Source: Legionella jamestowniensis
Lineage (GTDB): Bacteria; Pseudomonadota; Gammaproteobacteria; Legionellales; Legionellaceae
Length of the DNA stretch: 64,000 nt
Assembly (NCBI RefSeq): GCF_001467745.1
Contig: NZ_LNYG01000013.1
Coordinates: forward strand, 1,830,110 to 1,894,109
Direction of reading: 5' to 3'
In this document: positions 28,347 to 37,852 of the stretch, one piece after another
Layout: each line of letters opens with the position of its first letter
How positions within the stretch are numbered: position 1 is the stretch's first letter
Position numbers and translations under genes: made by a program
The notes under the pieces: generated by a model
The model's input: the letters and a program-made list of their open reading frames with translations, nothing else
The model's database searches: none
Told to the model about the DNA's origin: nothing

Positions 28347-30014
28347 ATGAAAAAACAAAAATACACGGTTCAATTTTTTTTCTTTCCCCTCTTCTTTTTA
28401 ATTTCTACAGGTGCTTTTTCCCACGGACTCATTGAAAATCCTCCATCTCGTGAGCAGTTTTGTGGCGTGGAAAGCAAACCGGATGAAATTTATAAAGACA
28501 GAATGACGCATGAAAAATGTCGTCCTATTATGACAAAAGAAGACGGCACCATGGATAATAGTGTTTATAATTTTATGGCGGTATTAACACACTCCATCGG
28601 TCGTGCAAACAAACCTTTGGAGCAATTACCTGCTCATGTCTGTGGATTTGGCTCTGAAACATGGAATGGAGGAAAAACACCTTGGGATAAAGCCAATGAC
28701 TGGCCTATCAGTTTAGTTAATTCAGGTCAACAGAAGTTTATCTGGAATATCTCCTGGGGTAATCATTTCGGCGATACAGAGGAGTTTGTTTATTGGATTA
28801 CTAAACCCGATTTTCAATTCGATCCTAACAAAGAATTAAGCTGGAGTGATTTTGAAGAGAGTCCTTTTTGTAAACTCAGTTACAATGATCAAAATCCAGA
28901 GGCAAACCCAAACATCATCGCTGATAAAACAAATAACCGATTTATCACCACCTGTACTGTACCTGCGCGTACCAATCGAGCCGTGATTTATGGTGAATGG
29001 GGACGAAACAGTTATACTTACGAACGATTTCATTCCTGTATCGATGTCGTTTTTTCAGACAGCACCCCTATACCAATCATTAAAGCAGTGATTAAGTCAT
29101 TGCCAACCGAAGTAAGTGGTGCTAGTGAATTAGAGTTAGATGGAACGCAGTCTCAAGGTGAGAATTTAAGTTACAGCTGGTCTATCAATGCAGAAGATTT
29201 AACTGCTTATCAATTAAAAGATAGCCAAAACGCGAAAGCTCACTTAGTTATGAGCAACATTAATGCTCAACAAAACGTTACCGTAAATCTTGAAGTAAGC
29301 CAAGGAAATGCAGCAAATCGTGCAAGCACACAGTTTATTCATTTACCTGCAATCTCTTCAGCTTGGAAAATTGTGGGTACTGCTACTTTAGCCAGTGCTT
29401 TGAATGCGGGGGATAAACTTCAATTACGTCTGATTGATAGTAGCGGTAAAGATTACCTGTTACCGCAAACGCCTCTTCTATTGAGTGAAGAAACGGCAAA
29501 AGCTGAAAATTGGGCATATGCTTTGGCTCAAGCAGTGAACGTTGACAATCTATTTTCTGCCAAAATAGGTGTTTTAAGTGCTGATAATCAGACCATTGAA
29601 CCTATTAAATCCGCGACAGAGAATAAAATTTATGTCCCTGTACAAAGCCAAATAACGCATTCTTTTATCAAAGTTGAAAGGAAGGACGATTCGGTAAGTT
29701 CCTGTCAAGCCCAACGCAAGCAGGGTTCAAGTAGTTACTGGCTAGGCTACGATGTGTATGCGGATAATACACCTATTATTTTGAATTTTAGTGAGACGGG
29801 TATTGATTTAACTAAAATTATTGTTGAGAACGGTGTCTTTAGTAACGTTGAGGTCTTAGATAAAGATAAACTGCGTATCAATACAAAACCGGATTGGGTT
29901 TCTCAGACTACGCCAGGATATCTAGGTTTTTATGGACCTAATTATGGCAGTTATGATCCCTTTAATTCTGTAATCAATGCTAACTGTAGAGTGGGTCAAC
30001 TTTTTAAACATTAA
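28347..30014 (+). CDS. Chitin-binding LPMO (AA10), GbpA-like
   Basis: A 555-residue secreted protein. Start is taken as ATG 28347 because it gives a signal peptide cut after AFS, so the mature protein begins with His26 (HGLIENPPSREQFCG), the invariant N-terminal His of lytic polysaccharide monooxygenases; the frame runs back to TTG 28281. The second copper His is H140 in WGNHFGDTEEFVYWITK. After the AA10 domain (to about residue 230) come a PKD-like beta domain (about 245-330), a GbpA-type domain with GTATLASALNAGDKLQLRL, and a C-terminal Cys-containing module that may bind chitin. It oxidatively cleaves chitin or binds mucin/chitin surfaces; secretion is probably by Lsp type II. Export, not Dot/Icm, is indicated. 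Confidence 0.88.
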   Translation: MKKQKYTVQFFFFPLFFLISTGAFSHGLIENPPSREQFCGVESKPDEIYKDRMTHEKCRPIMTKEDGTMDNSVYNFMAVLTHSIGRANKPLEQLPAHVCGFGSETWNGGKTPWDKANDWPISLVNSGQQKFIWNISWGNHFGDTEEFVYWITKPDFQFDPNKELSWSDFEESPFCKLSYNDQNPEANPNIIADKTNNRFITTCTVPARTNRAVIYGEWGRNSYTYERFHSCIDVVFSDSTPIPIIKAVIKSLPTEVSGASELELDGTQSQGENLSYSWSINAEDLTAYQLKDSQNAKAHLVMSNINAQQNVTVNLEVSQGNAANRASTQFIHLPAISSAWKIVGTATLASALNAGDKLQLRLIDSSGKDYLLPQTPLLLSEETAKAENWAYALAQAVNVDNLFSAKIGVLSADNQTIEPIKSATENKIYVPVQSQITHSFIKVERKDDSVSSCQAQRKQGSSSYWLGYDVYADNTPIILNFSETGIDLTKIIVENGVFSNVEVLDKDKLRINTKPDWVSQTTPGYLGFYGPNYGSYDPFNSVINANCRVGQLFKH

Positions 30015-30021
30015 TCGTTCT

Positions 30022-30052
30022 AGGTCATATTGAGAATTTCTCAATATGACCT
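30022..30052. terminator. Bidirectional terminator hairpin
   Basis: Perfect 15-base arms AGGTCATATTGAGAA and TTCTCAATATGACCT around a single T, directly after the LPMO stop and followed by an A/T-rich TAATTTTAG. It separates the convergent LPMO and queF genes. Confidence 0.8.
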
Positions 30053-30115
30053 AATTTTAGTTTCTTATGTATTCTGAAATTTGCCTTTTCCAGTTTGTTA
30101 AAGAAATTAGTTTCC

Positions 30116-30988
30116 TTACTGCCGAATTAAGCGGATATTTTTTTGTTTATCAAATACTGTATTTTCTGTCGAGCGGTAAGGATTAATATCTAATCCTCCG
30201 CGCCTTGTGTAACGCCCATAGACGGTTAGCATTTCCGGTTGGCAATGCTTCATGATGTCTACAAAAATTCGTTCAATGCATTGTTCATGGAACTCGTTAT
30301 GATTTCTGTAAGAAACAAGATATTTTAATAAGCCTTCTCGATTTATCTGTTTTCCTTTATAAGCGATTTGAACACTTCCCCAATCAGGTTGATTGGTAAC
30401 TAAACAATTGGATTTTAAAAGATCAGAATATAAAACTTCCTCTACCACTATCTCTTCAACAGAAAGAAAGGAGGGTTCAACGATATAAACAGAACATGCA
30501 ACGTCAAGGTGATCAATGCACTCGCCTGTAAGTGTTTGCGTTACAGTGAACTGTTTTGCTTCTTCCAAAGGATAAATGTTTACAGAAACGGGTGCCTCAA
30601 TGCGCTCTTCCAGATCTTTTTTAATCGTATTTTCCAAGTCGGTTATGTGGTTTATTCGGGTATTATTAAAGGAGTTAAAATAAAGTTTTAATGATTTGGA
30701 TTCAATGAGCTTGGGGGAGTTGCAATCATAAAAAATTTCACCAATTCCAACCATCGGTTTTCCTTTTTCATTCAGCCAGGAAACTTCGTAATGATTCCAG
30801 CAATCAAATCCAAAAAAAGGGGGGTTGACTGGATCAACACCCATTTCTTGTCGCTTGCCTGCTCGAGGGATGGGATAAAGTCGAGAGGGATTGTAGGCTG
30901 AATCATAGTCTGACTTTTTTCCTAACTCGGATTCACTAACAGCTGAATATTTTTTTAATACGGCATCGTTCATAGGGGTTAGCTCCAA
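30116..30988 (-). CDS. queF: NADPH-dependent preQ0 reductase
   Basis: A 290-residue bimodular (E. coli YqcD type) QueF that reduces preQ0 to preQ1 in queuosine synthesis. The thioimide-forming Cys is in LKSNCLVTNQPDWGSV (about residue 195), the NADPH motif region is YLVSYRNHNEFHEQCIERIF, and the N-terminal half carries the T-fold duplicate. Lone gene; other que genes are not in the window. Confidence 0.93.
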   Translation of the reverse strand: MELTPMNDAVLKKYSAVSESELGKKSDYDSAYNPSRLYPIPRAGKRQEMGVDPVNPPFFGFDCWNHYEVSWLNEKGKPMVGIGEIFYDCNSPKLIESKSLKLYFNSFNNTRINHITDLENTIKKDLEERIEAPVSVNIYPLEEAKQFTVTQTLTGECIDHLDVACSVYIVEPSFLSVEEIVVEEVLYSDLLKSNCLVTNQPDWGSVQIAYKGKQINREGLLKYLVSYRNHNEFHEQCIERIFVDIMKHCQPEMLTVYGRYTRRGGLDINPYRSTENTVFDKQKNIRLIRQ

Positions 30989-31058
30989 TAGTTCAATAAT
31001 TTTTGCAGTGCTTAAATCATCTCCTTATAGATGATTAAGCTATCATGCCGCGTGAGAG

Positions 31059-32021
31059 TCAATATATCAGGGGTGAGGACATAGAGTAATATCGTTGTAC
31101 TTCATCACCATTACAATTTGAAATGGCATCGACGGCGGTTTCAATGTCATAGTGCCATTCATTGACAAGCATTTGCAAAACAACAGTATGGTGAGGACTA
31201 TAGTCACTTTCATCGATTGCTAAATTTCTTAAATGAGCCCCACGAAGCCCTTTTGAATAGAGCTCGTTTAAAGCATCTGCTTGTTCAGAGTTTAATCCTT
31301 GAAGTTCTTCGAAGGCTTGTCTCTTGCTAAAATGGTAATGAGCTATCAACATTTGCAACGCCTTGATGTGATGGTTATGCAGTTGAGGAACATCCAATTC
31401 CCTTATTTCTTCGATGGAAAATCCAGCGTCAATAATTGCCTGTTTCAGTATACTGGAATAGACTGGTTTTGGTTGCAGCGATATCTTATGCAAATCACAT
31501 AACTGCGTTAAATTATCGATATCTTGTAAAAACATCGTTGTATTATCTTCTGGATAGATAAATGCTTTACGGGTACTTATCCATTCAGCCAGCGGTTCGA
31601 GACGATATTTTCGTCCCTTTAAACTGAGCCAATAATTTTCATTTTCTCCAATTGGTTCAAGATCAAAAAGGTCAACATCATTAATGGGATATTCTCGTGC
31701 TAAACCTTGCAATGCAGTAATAATTTTATTTTCAATGGATTGAATTTCGTTTGAGAATAAATTTTCTAAATGGTGAGATTTTTTAGTAGGTGCAAAAAAA
31801 GCCCAAGTGTAGTGCTTCAGGGTATAAAGAACTCCTTCATTGGTAACCTTGTATTGCAGTAAAACGCTTAATGTGCGTAGCAATTCCCCCCGCAATTTAT
31901 CAATTAACTTGCTATCTGGCATGTCCTGTTCAAACACTTGTATAGCCAAGTTTACACAGGGTTGTAACTGTTCGATGTGTTGCAATGTTTGAAGGGGTTG
32001 TAAATAAGAAGATAAAGCCAT
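31059..32021 (-). CDS. Unknown helical protein, Legionella-type
   Basis: A 320-residue, helix-rich protein without signal or TM segment. I do not recognise a family. The last 110 residues contain two similar units: IKALQMLIAHYHFSKRQAFEEL with LNSEQADALNELYSKGLRGAHL, and VVLQMLVNEWHYDIETAVDAI. Such loose helical repeats with L-R-G-A-x-L are common in Legionella proteins of unknown function. No PmrA-like box is seen upstream. Effector status possible but unsupported. Confidence 0.55.
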   Translation of the reverse strand: MALSSYLQPLQTLQHIEQLQPCVNLAIQVFEQDMPDSKLIDKLRGELLRTLSVLLQYKVTNEGVLYTLKHYTWAFFAPTKKSHHLENLFSNEIQSIENKIITALQGLAREYPINDVDLFDLEPIGENENYWLSLKGRKYRLEPLAEWISTRKAFIYPEDNTTMFLQDIDNLTQLCDLHKISLQPKPVYSSILKQAIIDAGFSIEEIRELDVPQLHNHHIKALQMLIAHYHFSKRQAFEELQGLNSEQADALNELYSKGLRGAHLRNLAIDESDYSPHHTVVLQMLVNEWHYDIETAVDAISNCNGDEVQRYYSMSSPLIY

Positions 32022-32258
32022 GTTAAAACCTTACAGTGGACTCTTCGATGTAATCTAGAGTCAAAAATATAACCGATATGGAAAATTCATGTGTAATATT
32101 GTAACAAAATAATGCAAAAATTACTAAAGGAGGAGTGATAGAGCGCATAAAAAATAAAGAGGACTTCTAGATCAAAAAACAGACGCTTCTGAGAATGTCT
32201 TTTTATAAGGTAATTATTATTTACTATACTTTGATCAAATATTTATCAAGGAAGAGCT

Positions 32259-32831
32259 ATGCCTAATAGAATCCAACCGCAATATCAAATTGGCCCTAAT
32301 AACGCAGGAAAAATGATTTTGCGCGGCTGTTTTATGAATGTATCGCGCGATTGGATAGACCATACCTCTGGTCAGGTAGGGTCATTGCTTTCAAGATATC
32401 TTGAGAATCGTCATGATGAAGCCACAGCAATTAAATTAAATTATGGAGAGGGCATTCCATCGGGTAGGGAAGAAGGGCCGCTAAAAATAGATATTGATTT
32501 TATGGCAACCGTCGTGTTCAGATTGAAATCCCTGGAGAAAAGAGGTGATGAACTTCTGCGTGCTCGTTCAGAGGATATTGCTGATCAGGTGGATGAGCAG
32601 GTTATGGTTTTGCGGCAAACAATCAATGATTACGCAAAAAAATGCGAAGAAATTGGGGCAGAGCCTATGTTTACCGGCGTACCAGGGGTCATCATTGATA
32701 ATGTTTTAGATCGAACACCAGTTACTCACGCTGAAAGCATGAGTTGGGAAGTCAAAAAAGACGAAGTCGATTTGTTTGCGGGAATGACTATTCATGACTC
32801 AGGAAAAGGATATGAACCGCCCAGTCTTTAA
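32259..32831 (+). CDS. Hypothetical protein
   Basis: A 190-residue soluble protein with a good ribosome site (AAGGAAGAG) before ATG 32259. Unrecognised. The middle (about 85-140) is a charged helical stretch, ending GAEPMFTGVPGVIIDNV. It stands alone between a divergent unknown gene and a photolyase on the same strand. Confidence 0.55.
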   Translation: MPNRIQPQYQIGPNNAGKMILRGCFMNVSRDWIDHTSGQVGSLLSRYLENRHDEATAIKLNYGEGIPSGREEGPLKIDIDFMATVVFRLKSLEKRGDELLRARSEDIADQVDEQVMVLRQTINDYAKKCEEIGAEPMFTGVPGVIIDNVLDRTPVTHAESMSWEVKKDEVDLFAGMTIHDSGKGYEPPSL

Positions 32832-33013
32832 TTTGCTTGCTGCTATGGAGCAATTTTGCATCGCCACAATTTGAAACGAGAGGAAACTCATTGGTAATGA
32901 TGTTTCTGTTTAAGGTTCAAAATTATATAATGATCTAATTTATTGATGATTGATTGCCTATCTTGCCATCTGCCATTATCACTTGGCCACTGGTTTACTA
33001 ATTGAAAAAGTAT

Positions 33014-34429
33014 ATGACTATTGCTCTGGTGTGGTTTCGACAAGATTTAAGAATAAGTGATAATCCTGCATTTATTGAGGCTTGTTCGCATTATGAATTT
33101 GTGATCCCACTTTATATTTTTGACGGGAAATGCAGTGTTTCAGGACGCGCCCAAGCTTGGTGGCTCCACCACAGTCTCATTGCTTTAGACAACGCGTTAC
33201 ATGAGTTAGGATTAAATCTGGTGCTTCGTCAAGGTAATCCTCTCGATGTTATTTTAGAATTAATTGATCAATTGTCTGTAAAAGCCATTTATTGGAATCG
33301 CTGCTATGAACCGCTATCCATTAAACGCGATAAAATCATCAAAACATCCTTGCAGGAAAGAGAAATTAAAGTTCAAAGTTTCAATGGGAATTTATTCCAT
33401 GAACCTTGGACTATAAAAAACAACGACGGCAATTTTTTCAAAGTATTTACTCCTTACTGGAAAAAGTGCAAGCAATTGCTTGATGTTAATCCCCCGAAAA
33501 ATAGTACGAAGTACCCCCAAAAAGTTACAATCGACAGCGATAGTTTGGCAAATTGGCAGTTATTGCCAACCACGAATTGGGCTTCGCAATTCAAGGATTA
33601 TTGGATTCCTGGAGAGGTAGGGGCTCAGAAAACGCTTGATAAATTTATTGCAAATCATTTGAGCGCGTATAAAAAAAATAAGGATTTTCCTGCCGTACAA
33701 GCGACCTCTCGATTATCACCGCACCTGCACTTTGGAGAAATCAGTCCTTGGACAATACTAAGGGCAATTGAGTTAGCAAAACTGGAGCCAGGATGCAATT
33801 TAGAGTCGGTAGAGCATTTTTTATCCGAATTGGGGTGGAGGGAGTTTTCAGTGTATTTACTTTACCACTTCCCTACATTATCCAGTGAAAATTTCAGGGG
33901 AGAGTTCGATTCATTTCCTTGGCATGATAATAAAGAAGCATTGGTTCGCTGGCAAAAGGGGCTCACTGGTTACCCAATTGTTGATGCTGGGATGAGGGAG
34001 TTATGGGCAACAGGCTATTTGCATAACCGCGTGCGTATGATTGTTGCCTCATTCCTTACTAAAGATTTATTAATTGATTGGCGGCTGGGAGCCGATTGGT
34101 TTTTGGATACTCTTGTTGATGCCGATTTGGCAAGCAACAGTGCAGGCTGGCAATGGGTGGCAGGAAGTGGTGCAGATGCAGCCCCCTATTTTCGAATTTT
34201 TAACCCGGTATTACAAAGTCAAAAATTTGATCCGGATGGGACCTATATACGCCGCTGGGTTCCCGAGCTTTCTCAATTAAGCAGTCAATCTATCCATGCT
34301 CCTTGGGAAGATGAGTATGCGTGCAGAACCCTTTTAGGTATTAAGTATCCCCATCCTATTATTAATCATCATGAGGCAAGGACCAGGGCTTTAAGTTATT
34401 ATAAAGAATTAAAAAATAAACAGGCATGA
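33014..34429 (+). CDS. phrB: Deoxyribodipyrimidine photolyase
   Basis: A 471-residue photolyase. N-terminal antenna-binding Rossmann part begins ALVWFRQDLRISDNPA; the FAD domain shows TSRLSPHLHFGEISP, GWREFSVYLLYHFP, GYPIVDAGMRELWATGYLHNRVRMIVASFLTKDLLIDWR and DADLASNSAGWQWVAGSG. All FAD and CPD-contact motifs are kept, so class I CPD repair is expected. Start chosen at ATG 33014 rather than TTG 33002. Confidence 0.93.
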   Translation: MTIALVWFRQDLRISDNPAFIEACSHYEFVIPLYIFDGKCSVSGRAQAWWLHHSLIALDNALHELGLNLVLRQGNPLDVILELIDQLSVKAIYWNRCYEPLSIKRDKIIKTSLQEREIKVQSFNGNLFHEPWTIKNNDGNFFKVFTPYWKKCKQLLDVNPPKNSTKYPQKVTIDSDSLANWQLLPTTNWASQFKDYWIPGEVGAQKTLDKFIANHLSAYKKNKDFPAVQATSRLSPHLHFGEISPWTILRAIELAKLEPGCNLESVEHFLSELGWREFSVYLLYHFPTLSSENFRGEFDSFPWHDNKEALVRWQKGLTGYPIVDAGMRELWATGYLHNRVRMIVASFLTKDLLIDWRLGADWFLDTLVDADLASNSAGWQWVAGSGADAAPYFRIFNPVLQSQKFDPDGTYIRRWVPELSQLSSQSIHAPWEDEYACRTLLGIKYPHPIINHHEARTRALSYYKELKNKQA

Positions 34430-34475
34430 AGACTATCTGAATTAGTATTCAATGATTGATTCTTGAATCATTGAA

Positions 34476-34494
34476 GAGCAATTCAAAATTGCTC
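34476..34494. terminator. Small hairpin after photolyase gene
   Basis: GAGCAATT, CAA, AATTGCTC, with a second inverted pair AATGATT/AATCATT at 34451-34472. Convergent-side terminator candidate for the photolyase and for the small ORF ending at 34509. Confidence 0.45.
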
Positions 34495-34508
34495 ATTCAA
34501 CGTAATGA

Positions 34509-34664
34509 TTAAAATCCAGGGGTTGGGTTTTGCGATTCAGCAAACATTTGGGTATAAGCGCCATAAAATGCAGCCAATGCCGCCACGCCAAAAGCGACGG
34601 TAACTCCAACCTTTATTGCTTCTGCTACTTCTCTCTTGAAAAATGAAAATCTATTCCGATTCAC
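34509..34664 (-). CDS. Small 51-residue membrane peptide
   Basis: GTG at 34664 begins a 51-codon frame with a perfect AGGAGG ribosome site 6-8 nt upstream. It encodes a basic N-terminus (MNRNRFSFFKREVAEAI), one Ala/Val-rich hydrophobic helix (VGVTVAFGVAALAAFYGAY) and a polar tail. It is too short for ordinary ORF calling. The strong SD and hydrophobic character support a real membrane peptide; function unknown. Part of a Legionella habit of short membrane peptides, which I infer only from appearance. Confidence 0.5.
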   Translation of the reverse strand: MNRNRFSFFKREVAEAIKVGVTVAFGVAALAAFYGAYTQMFAESQNPTPGF

Positions 34665-34872
34665 GATCAAATTCCTCCTAAAAAATGAGTATTATAGAAA
34701 AAAAACACGTTTAATGTAAAATTTTAATTCGTTTCGGTATTTTTTGTTGCAGGCATGTCTATTTTAGAACTTCTCCTCATAGAATGGCTTTATGCATAAA
34801 ATTTTTATATAGTACCGGCTGTGCACCGAGAAAGTGGTAATGAATCAAATATCTTTTGACAAGGAGAGTTAT

Positions 34873-35712
34873 ATGTTTTTTCCATTGTCTTGGAAAAATG
34901 TAGTAGTGGGGATACTGATTATAATTTTTTCTTATGCTATTCAAGCAGGAACAATGGGCACGATTGCACATCATCCTTTGGAACAAGGAAAATGGAATCT
35001 ATCCATTAATGGCGGAATTGCAGATACTCGATTTACTGACTCTTCTACAGTCCTTCGTTTTTCTGGTATTGATATCAATGGGAATTTAAATTTGTCAGGG
35101 GTTCTTGGCGCTGGAAATGACTATTATTTTAATAAATTGTTTTCAACACATTATTTTTATGGCCTAGGTATTAATTACGCATACACTAATAACCTCGAAT
35201 GGGGAGTGGAGTTTGAAGGTAGCAGGGCAGATGGACAGCGCTACCGGCGTAATACACGCATTGGTTTTTTTGATCAAACCTACGGTAGCTATGAGTCTTA
35301 TTCAGGCTACTTACAAAGTACCTATTATTTTGATAATTATATTAAAGTACATGATTCTCTTATCCATCCTTTCGTAGGGGCGAAAGTGGGGATCAGTTAC
35401 AGACCTGAAGTGGTTGTTTCCAATGATTTTTTAGATGGCTTTCCAGTAACTTTCGATGGAAAATCAAGCACTATTTTTTACAAAAGTAGTTCCAGTGTAT
35501 CAGGTGGTATTTATACTGGTTTAATGATGAATATAAAAGAAAGCTTGGCTGCATTTATTAAAGTTGGAATTATGGCGAGTGATGGATTGTTGGGTCATAA
35601 TTTATTTAATAAAACGGTAGCAATTCGTCCAATTCAAAAAGCCAGTGTCAGCAATTCAGGGGCAATCATATCAATCCCTGTAATGATTGGAGTAAAAAAG
35701 TTTTTTAATTAA
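34873..35712 (+). CDS. Outer-membrane beta-barrel protein
   Basis: A 279-residue secreted protein from ATG 34873, which has AAGGAGAG right upstream; an in-frame ATG at 34840 has none. Signal peptide to about QAG (residue 24). The mature part alternates hydrophobic and polar residues with many Tyr/Gly/Asn and ends in KKFFN (aromatic penultimate), as in OmpA-barrel/OmpW-like porins. Legionella has many such proteins of unknown role. Confidence 0.72.
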   Translation: MFFPLSWKNVVVGILIIIFSYAIQAGTMGTIAHHPLEQGKWNLSINGGIADTRFTDSSTVLRFSGIDINGNLNLSGVLGAGNDYYFNKLFSTHYFYGLGINYAYTNNLEWGVEFEGSRADGQRYRRNTRIGFFDQTYGSYESYSGYLQSTYYFDNYIKVHDSLIHPFVGAKVGISYRPEVVVSNDFLDGFPVTFDGKSSTIFYKSSSSVSGGIYTGLMMNIKESLAAFIKVGIMASDGLLGHNLFNKTVAIRPIQKASVSNSGAIISIPVMIGVKKFFN

Positions 35713-35725
35713 AAGTCCTGTACTC

Positions 35726-37126
35726 TTACTGAAGCCATTCAGCCAATAAGCGTTCCGCTTTTTCTCGCGCAGCATTTAGAGAATTAGAATCCGTGGAGGA
35801 GGGGCTACCTAAATCGTCGCAATGAGCACCTCCTTGAATAAGGTGGTAAGAGAGTTTTGGATTATCCGCATTCCCATTTTTTTCTGCTAATGATAAGGTA
35901 GACCAGGGATCATTTTCTCCATTAGTGAAATAAATATTGGCAGTTAAAATGTCCATTAAAGGAAAGTAATAAGTATTATTGAGCTCTGTTGTATTGGCAG
36001 TTTGGGTCAGACCAAACAGCCGTTGGCATACATTGTGGTGATAATCCAAATTAATTAACGAAGAACGAGTAGACAGGTTTGGATTGGGATTTGCATTTTG
36101 CCAATAACCATATTCTTTACAGGATTGATAGTACCATTGTCGTATGCCCAGGTTGTTTTGATAATCTTTTGCACTTTCACTCATGGCACCTTGTGGTGTC
36201 ATGTCTACAGCATTGACTTGCATGTCTTTATATAATTTTTTGGCAAAATTGGCGTAACCCTCAAGTGGTGTTACCTGTGTTGATAGACTTGTGCAGAAGG
36301 CATCCCGCATCCCATATTGCACGGCAGCAGCCCCGGTATCGGCAATCAAATACAGAAAATCAACCGGATCGTCAATCGCTCTTGCATCAAAAAGAGACTT
36401 CATTTGTGCAAACTTGGTAATATCAGTCAAGCTTTCTTCGACTTGGTTTACAACCTCTCGCATTTGTCTTGCGCATGTTACGCCCGCAACTTGAGTTACA
36501 TGAGTATCGTACTCAATAAAATCCTCCTTAGCCATGACGGGTGCTGATGAAGCCAAAGCTCCCGCCACGAGATAAGGGAATTTTAAACGATAGTAGGCTG
36601 ATAATGAGCCAGGGTAAGAGCCTCCAAAAGCAATCCATTTCCCATTCCAGTTTTTTTCATTTCTTAAATAACGTTGGAAATAAGCTAAATCATCGAGTGC
36701 CGCTTCCGTTGTTAGATAACGTAAATTTGAGGTTGAAAGTGTGTCAAAAGGTAAACTTTCGCCATAATAGCGATGCTCCAGAGCAACTAATTTGGCATGA
36801 AATTTCTTTGCGTAGTTTCTAATTGCACCCTTTAATACGCGTTTACTACAGGCAGATTCACCGCAAATGTAAAAAAATACCGGTGAGTCATTTTTAGAAC
36901 CATAGGTTTCATCAATGTAATAGCGTTGAGAAAAAACACCCAGGGCAGGATTATTATGATCAATCAACTGTGTAAAGTAAGCAAGTTGAATGGTTTTCTC
37001 AGTCATTAATGGGGTTTTCTCTTCTTGGGCTTTTTGTAAAAAACGTTCAACCATTCCTGCATATGTTAATGGACAAGCAGCGAGTAGCCCAAGAAAAAAG
37101 GCAGCATATTTTTTGGCAAATGTCAT
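35726..37126 (-). CDS. S28 family serine peptidase (prolyl carboxypeptidase-like)
   Basis: A 466-residue secreted protein with a signal peptide (cut after TYA, about residue 23). S28 triad: Ser in FGGSYPGSLSA (about 170), Asp in NGENDPWS (about 405), His in QGGAHCDDLG (about 430). LALEHRYYGES is also typical. S28 enzymes are mainly eukaryotic lysosomal Pro-Xaa carboxy-/dipeptidylpeptidases; in Legionella this is likely exported by type II secretion. Confidence 0.87.
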   Translation of the reverse strand: MTFAKKYAAFFLGLLAACPLTYAGMVERFLQKAQEEKTPLMTEKTIQLAYFTQLIDHNNPALGVFSQRYYIDETYGSKNDSPVFFYICGESACSKRVLKGAIRNYAKKFHAKLVALEHRYYGESLPFDTLSTSNLRYLTTEAALDDLAYFQRYLRNEKNWNGKWIAFGGSYPGSLSAYYRLKFPYLVAGALASSAPVMAKEDFIEYDTHVTQVAGVTCARQMREVVNQVEESLTDITKFAQMKSLFDARAIDDPVDFLYLIADTGAAAVQYGMRDAFCTSLSTQVTPLEGYANFAKKLYKDMQVNAVDMTPQGAMSESAKDYQNNLGIRQWYYQSCKEYGYWQNANPNPNLSTRSSLINLDYHHNVCQRLFGLTQTANTTELNNTYYFPLMDILTANIYFTNGENDPWSTLSLAEKNGNADNPKLSYHLIQGGAHCDDLGSPSSTDSNSLNAAREKAERLLAEWLQ

Positions 37127-37212
37127 TATTCCTCATCCTTGATGTCTGGAAAAAGTAAATGGAAAAACCAATTAACAGCATTCTGTCAATTGGTTAGAAG
37201 AATGTAAATTAA

Positions 37213-37572
37213 TTAAAGATACAAGGAGGGACGGATTTCTTCAAAGCGTGCATTATTAAGTTCTTCCATTTTTTTACCCGCAGCCAATTCTTTTTGTTTT
37301 TGCTCTTGTTTTGCTTTTAGTTTTGCAATTTCAATCATATTACGCGTTTTTAATTCTTCTAAAATGGCAACGAGTAAAAAGTCAGTAGTCGTTTCCAGTT
37401 TGATTTGTTGAATAGGTTGTTGAACTTCTTGTGATTGCATTTTTGCAATGGGAACTTTGGGTCCTTGATTAAAAAAGCGTTGCTTGTCTTGATTGGAGGG
37501 TTTTTTCCCCTGGTTAGAGTAAGGTGGTTTATTACCATTAACTGCACGAGAATTTGCATTGTTCTTACCCAT
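37213..37572 (-). CDS. Hypothetical basic low-complexity protein
   Basis: A 119-residue protein with an Asn/Lys/Gln-rich basic first 50 residues, then a helix rich in Lys/Gln/Glu (MIEIAKLKAKQEQKQKELA). No family recognised. GGAGCTC precedes ATG 37572 loosely. It may bind nucleic acid by charge, but this is speculation. Confidence 0.45.
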   Translation of the reverse strand: MGKNNANSRAVNGNKPPYSNQGKKPSNQDKQRFFNQGPKVPIAKMQSQEVQQPIQQIKLETTTDFLLVAILEELKTRNMIEIAKLKAKQEQKQKELAAGKKMEELNNARFEEIRPSLYL

Positions 37573-37809
37573 GGTGAGCTCCTTTTCCTTATGAGTCTCC
37601 TCCAGATTAATCCAAATTTTAAATTAAATGCAAATGTTTTTTTCAATTCTCGCAAATTTTGATTTTTTGTTATTAATATTGGCCATGCTACGCATAAATT
37701 AATACTGGATGGTAAAAGCTTTTAATTGCAGTATGTCTGGTGTAACGCCTTTTTTCATACCAGGCGTGTTATCGAATCTTCTATTCAATCCTGTGTCGTG
37801 GCAAACCTA

Positions 37810-37835
37810 CAATTAGTCTATAATTTAGACATAAA
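37810..37835 (+). promoter_or_regulatory. Promoter with inverted repeat
   Basis: Upstream of the 959-codon gene is GTCTA-TAATT-TAGAC, a 5-bp inverted repeat overlapping TATAAT, 18 to 33 bases before the start codon. Probably the -10 region; repressor binding possible. Confidence 0.4.
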
Positions 37836-37852
37836 AACCTGAGAATGGTGCC

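Noticed and set aside
34697..34735. TTAAT-N8-TTAAT before the outer-membrane protein
   Set aside because: Spacing is wrong for PmrA.
37573..37852. TTAAT pairs upstream of the 959-codon gene
   Set aside because: Spacings are 7 or more; not a PmrA box.
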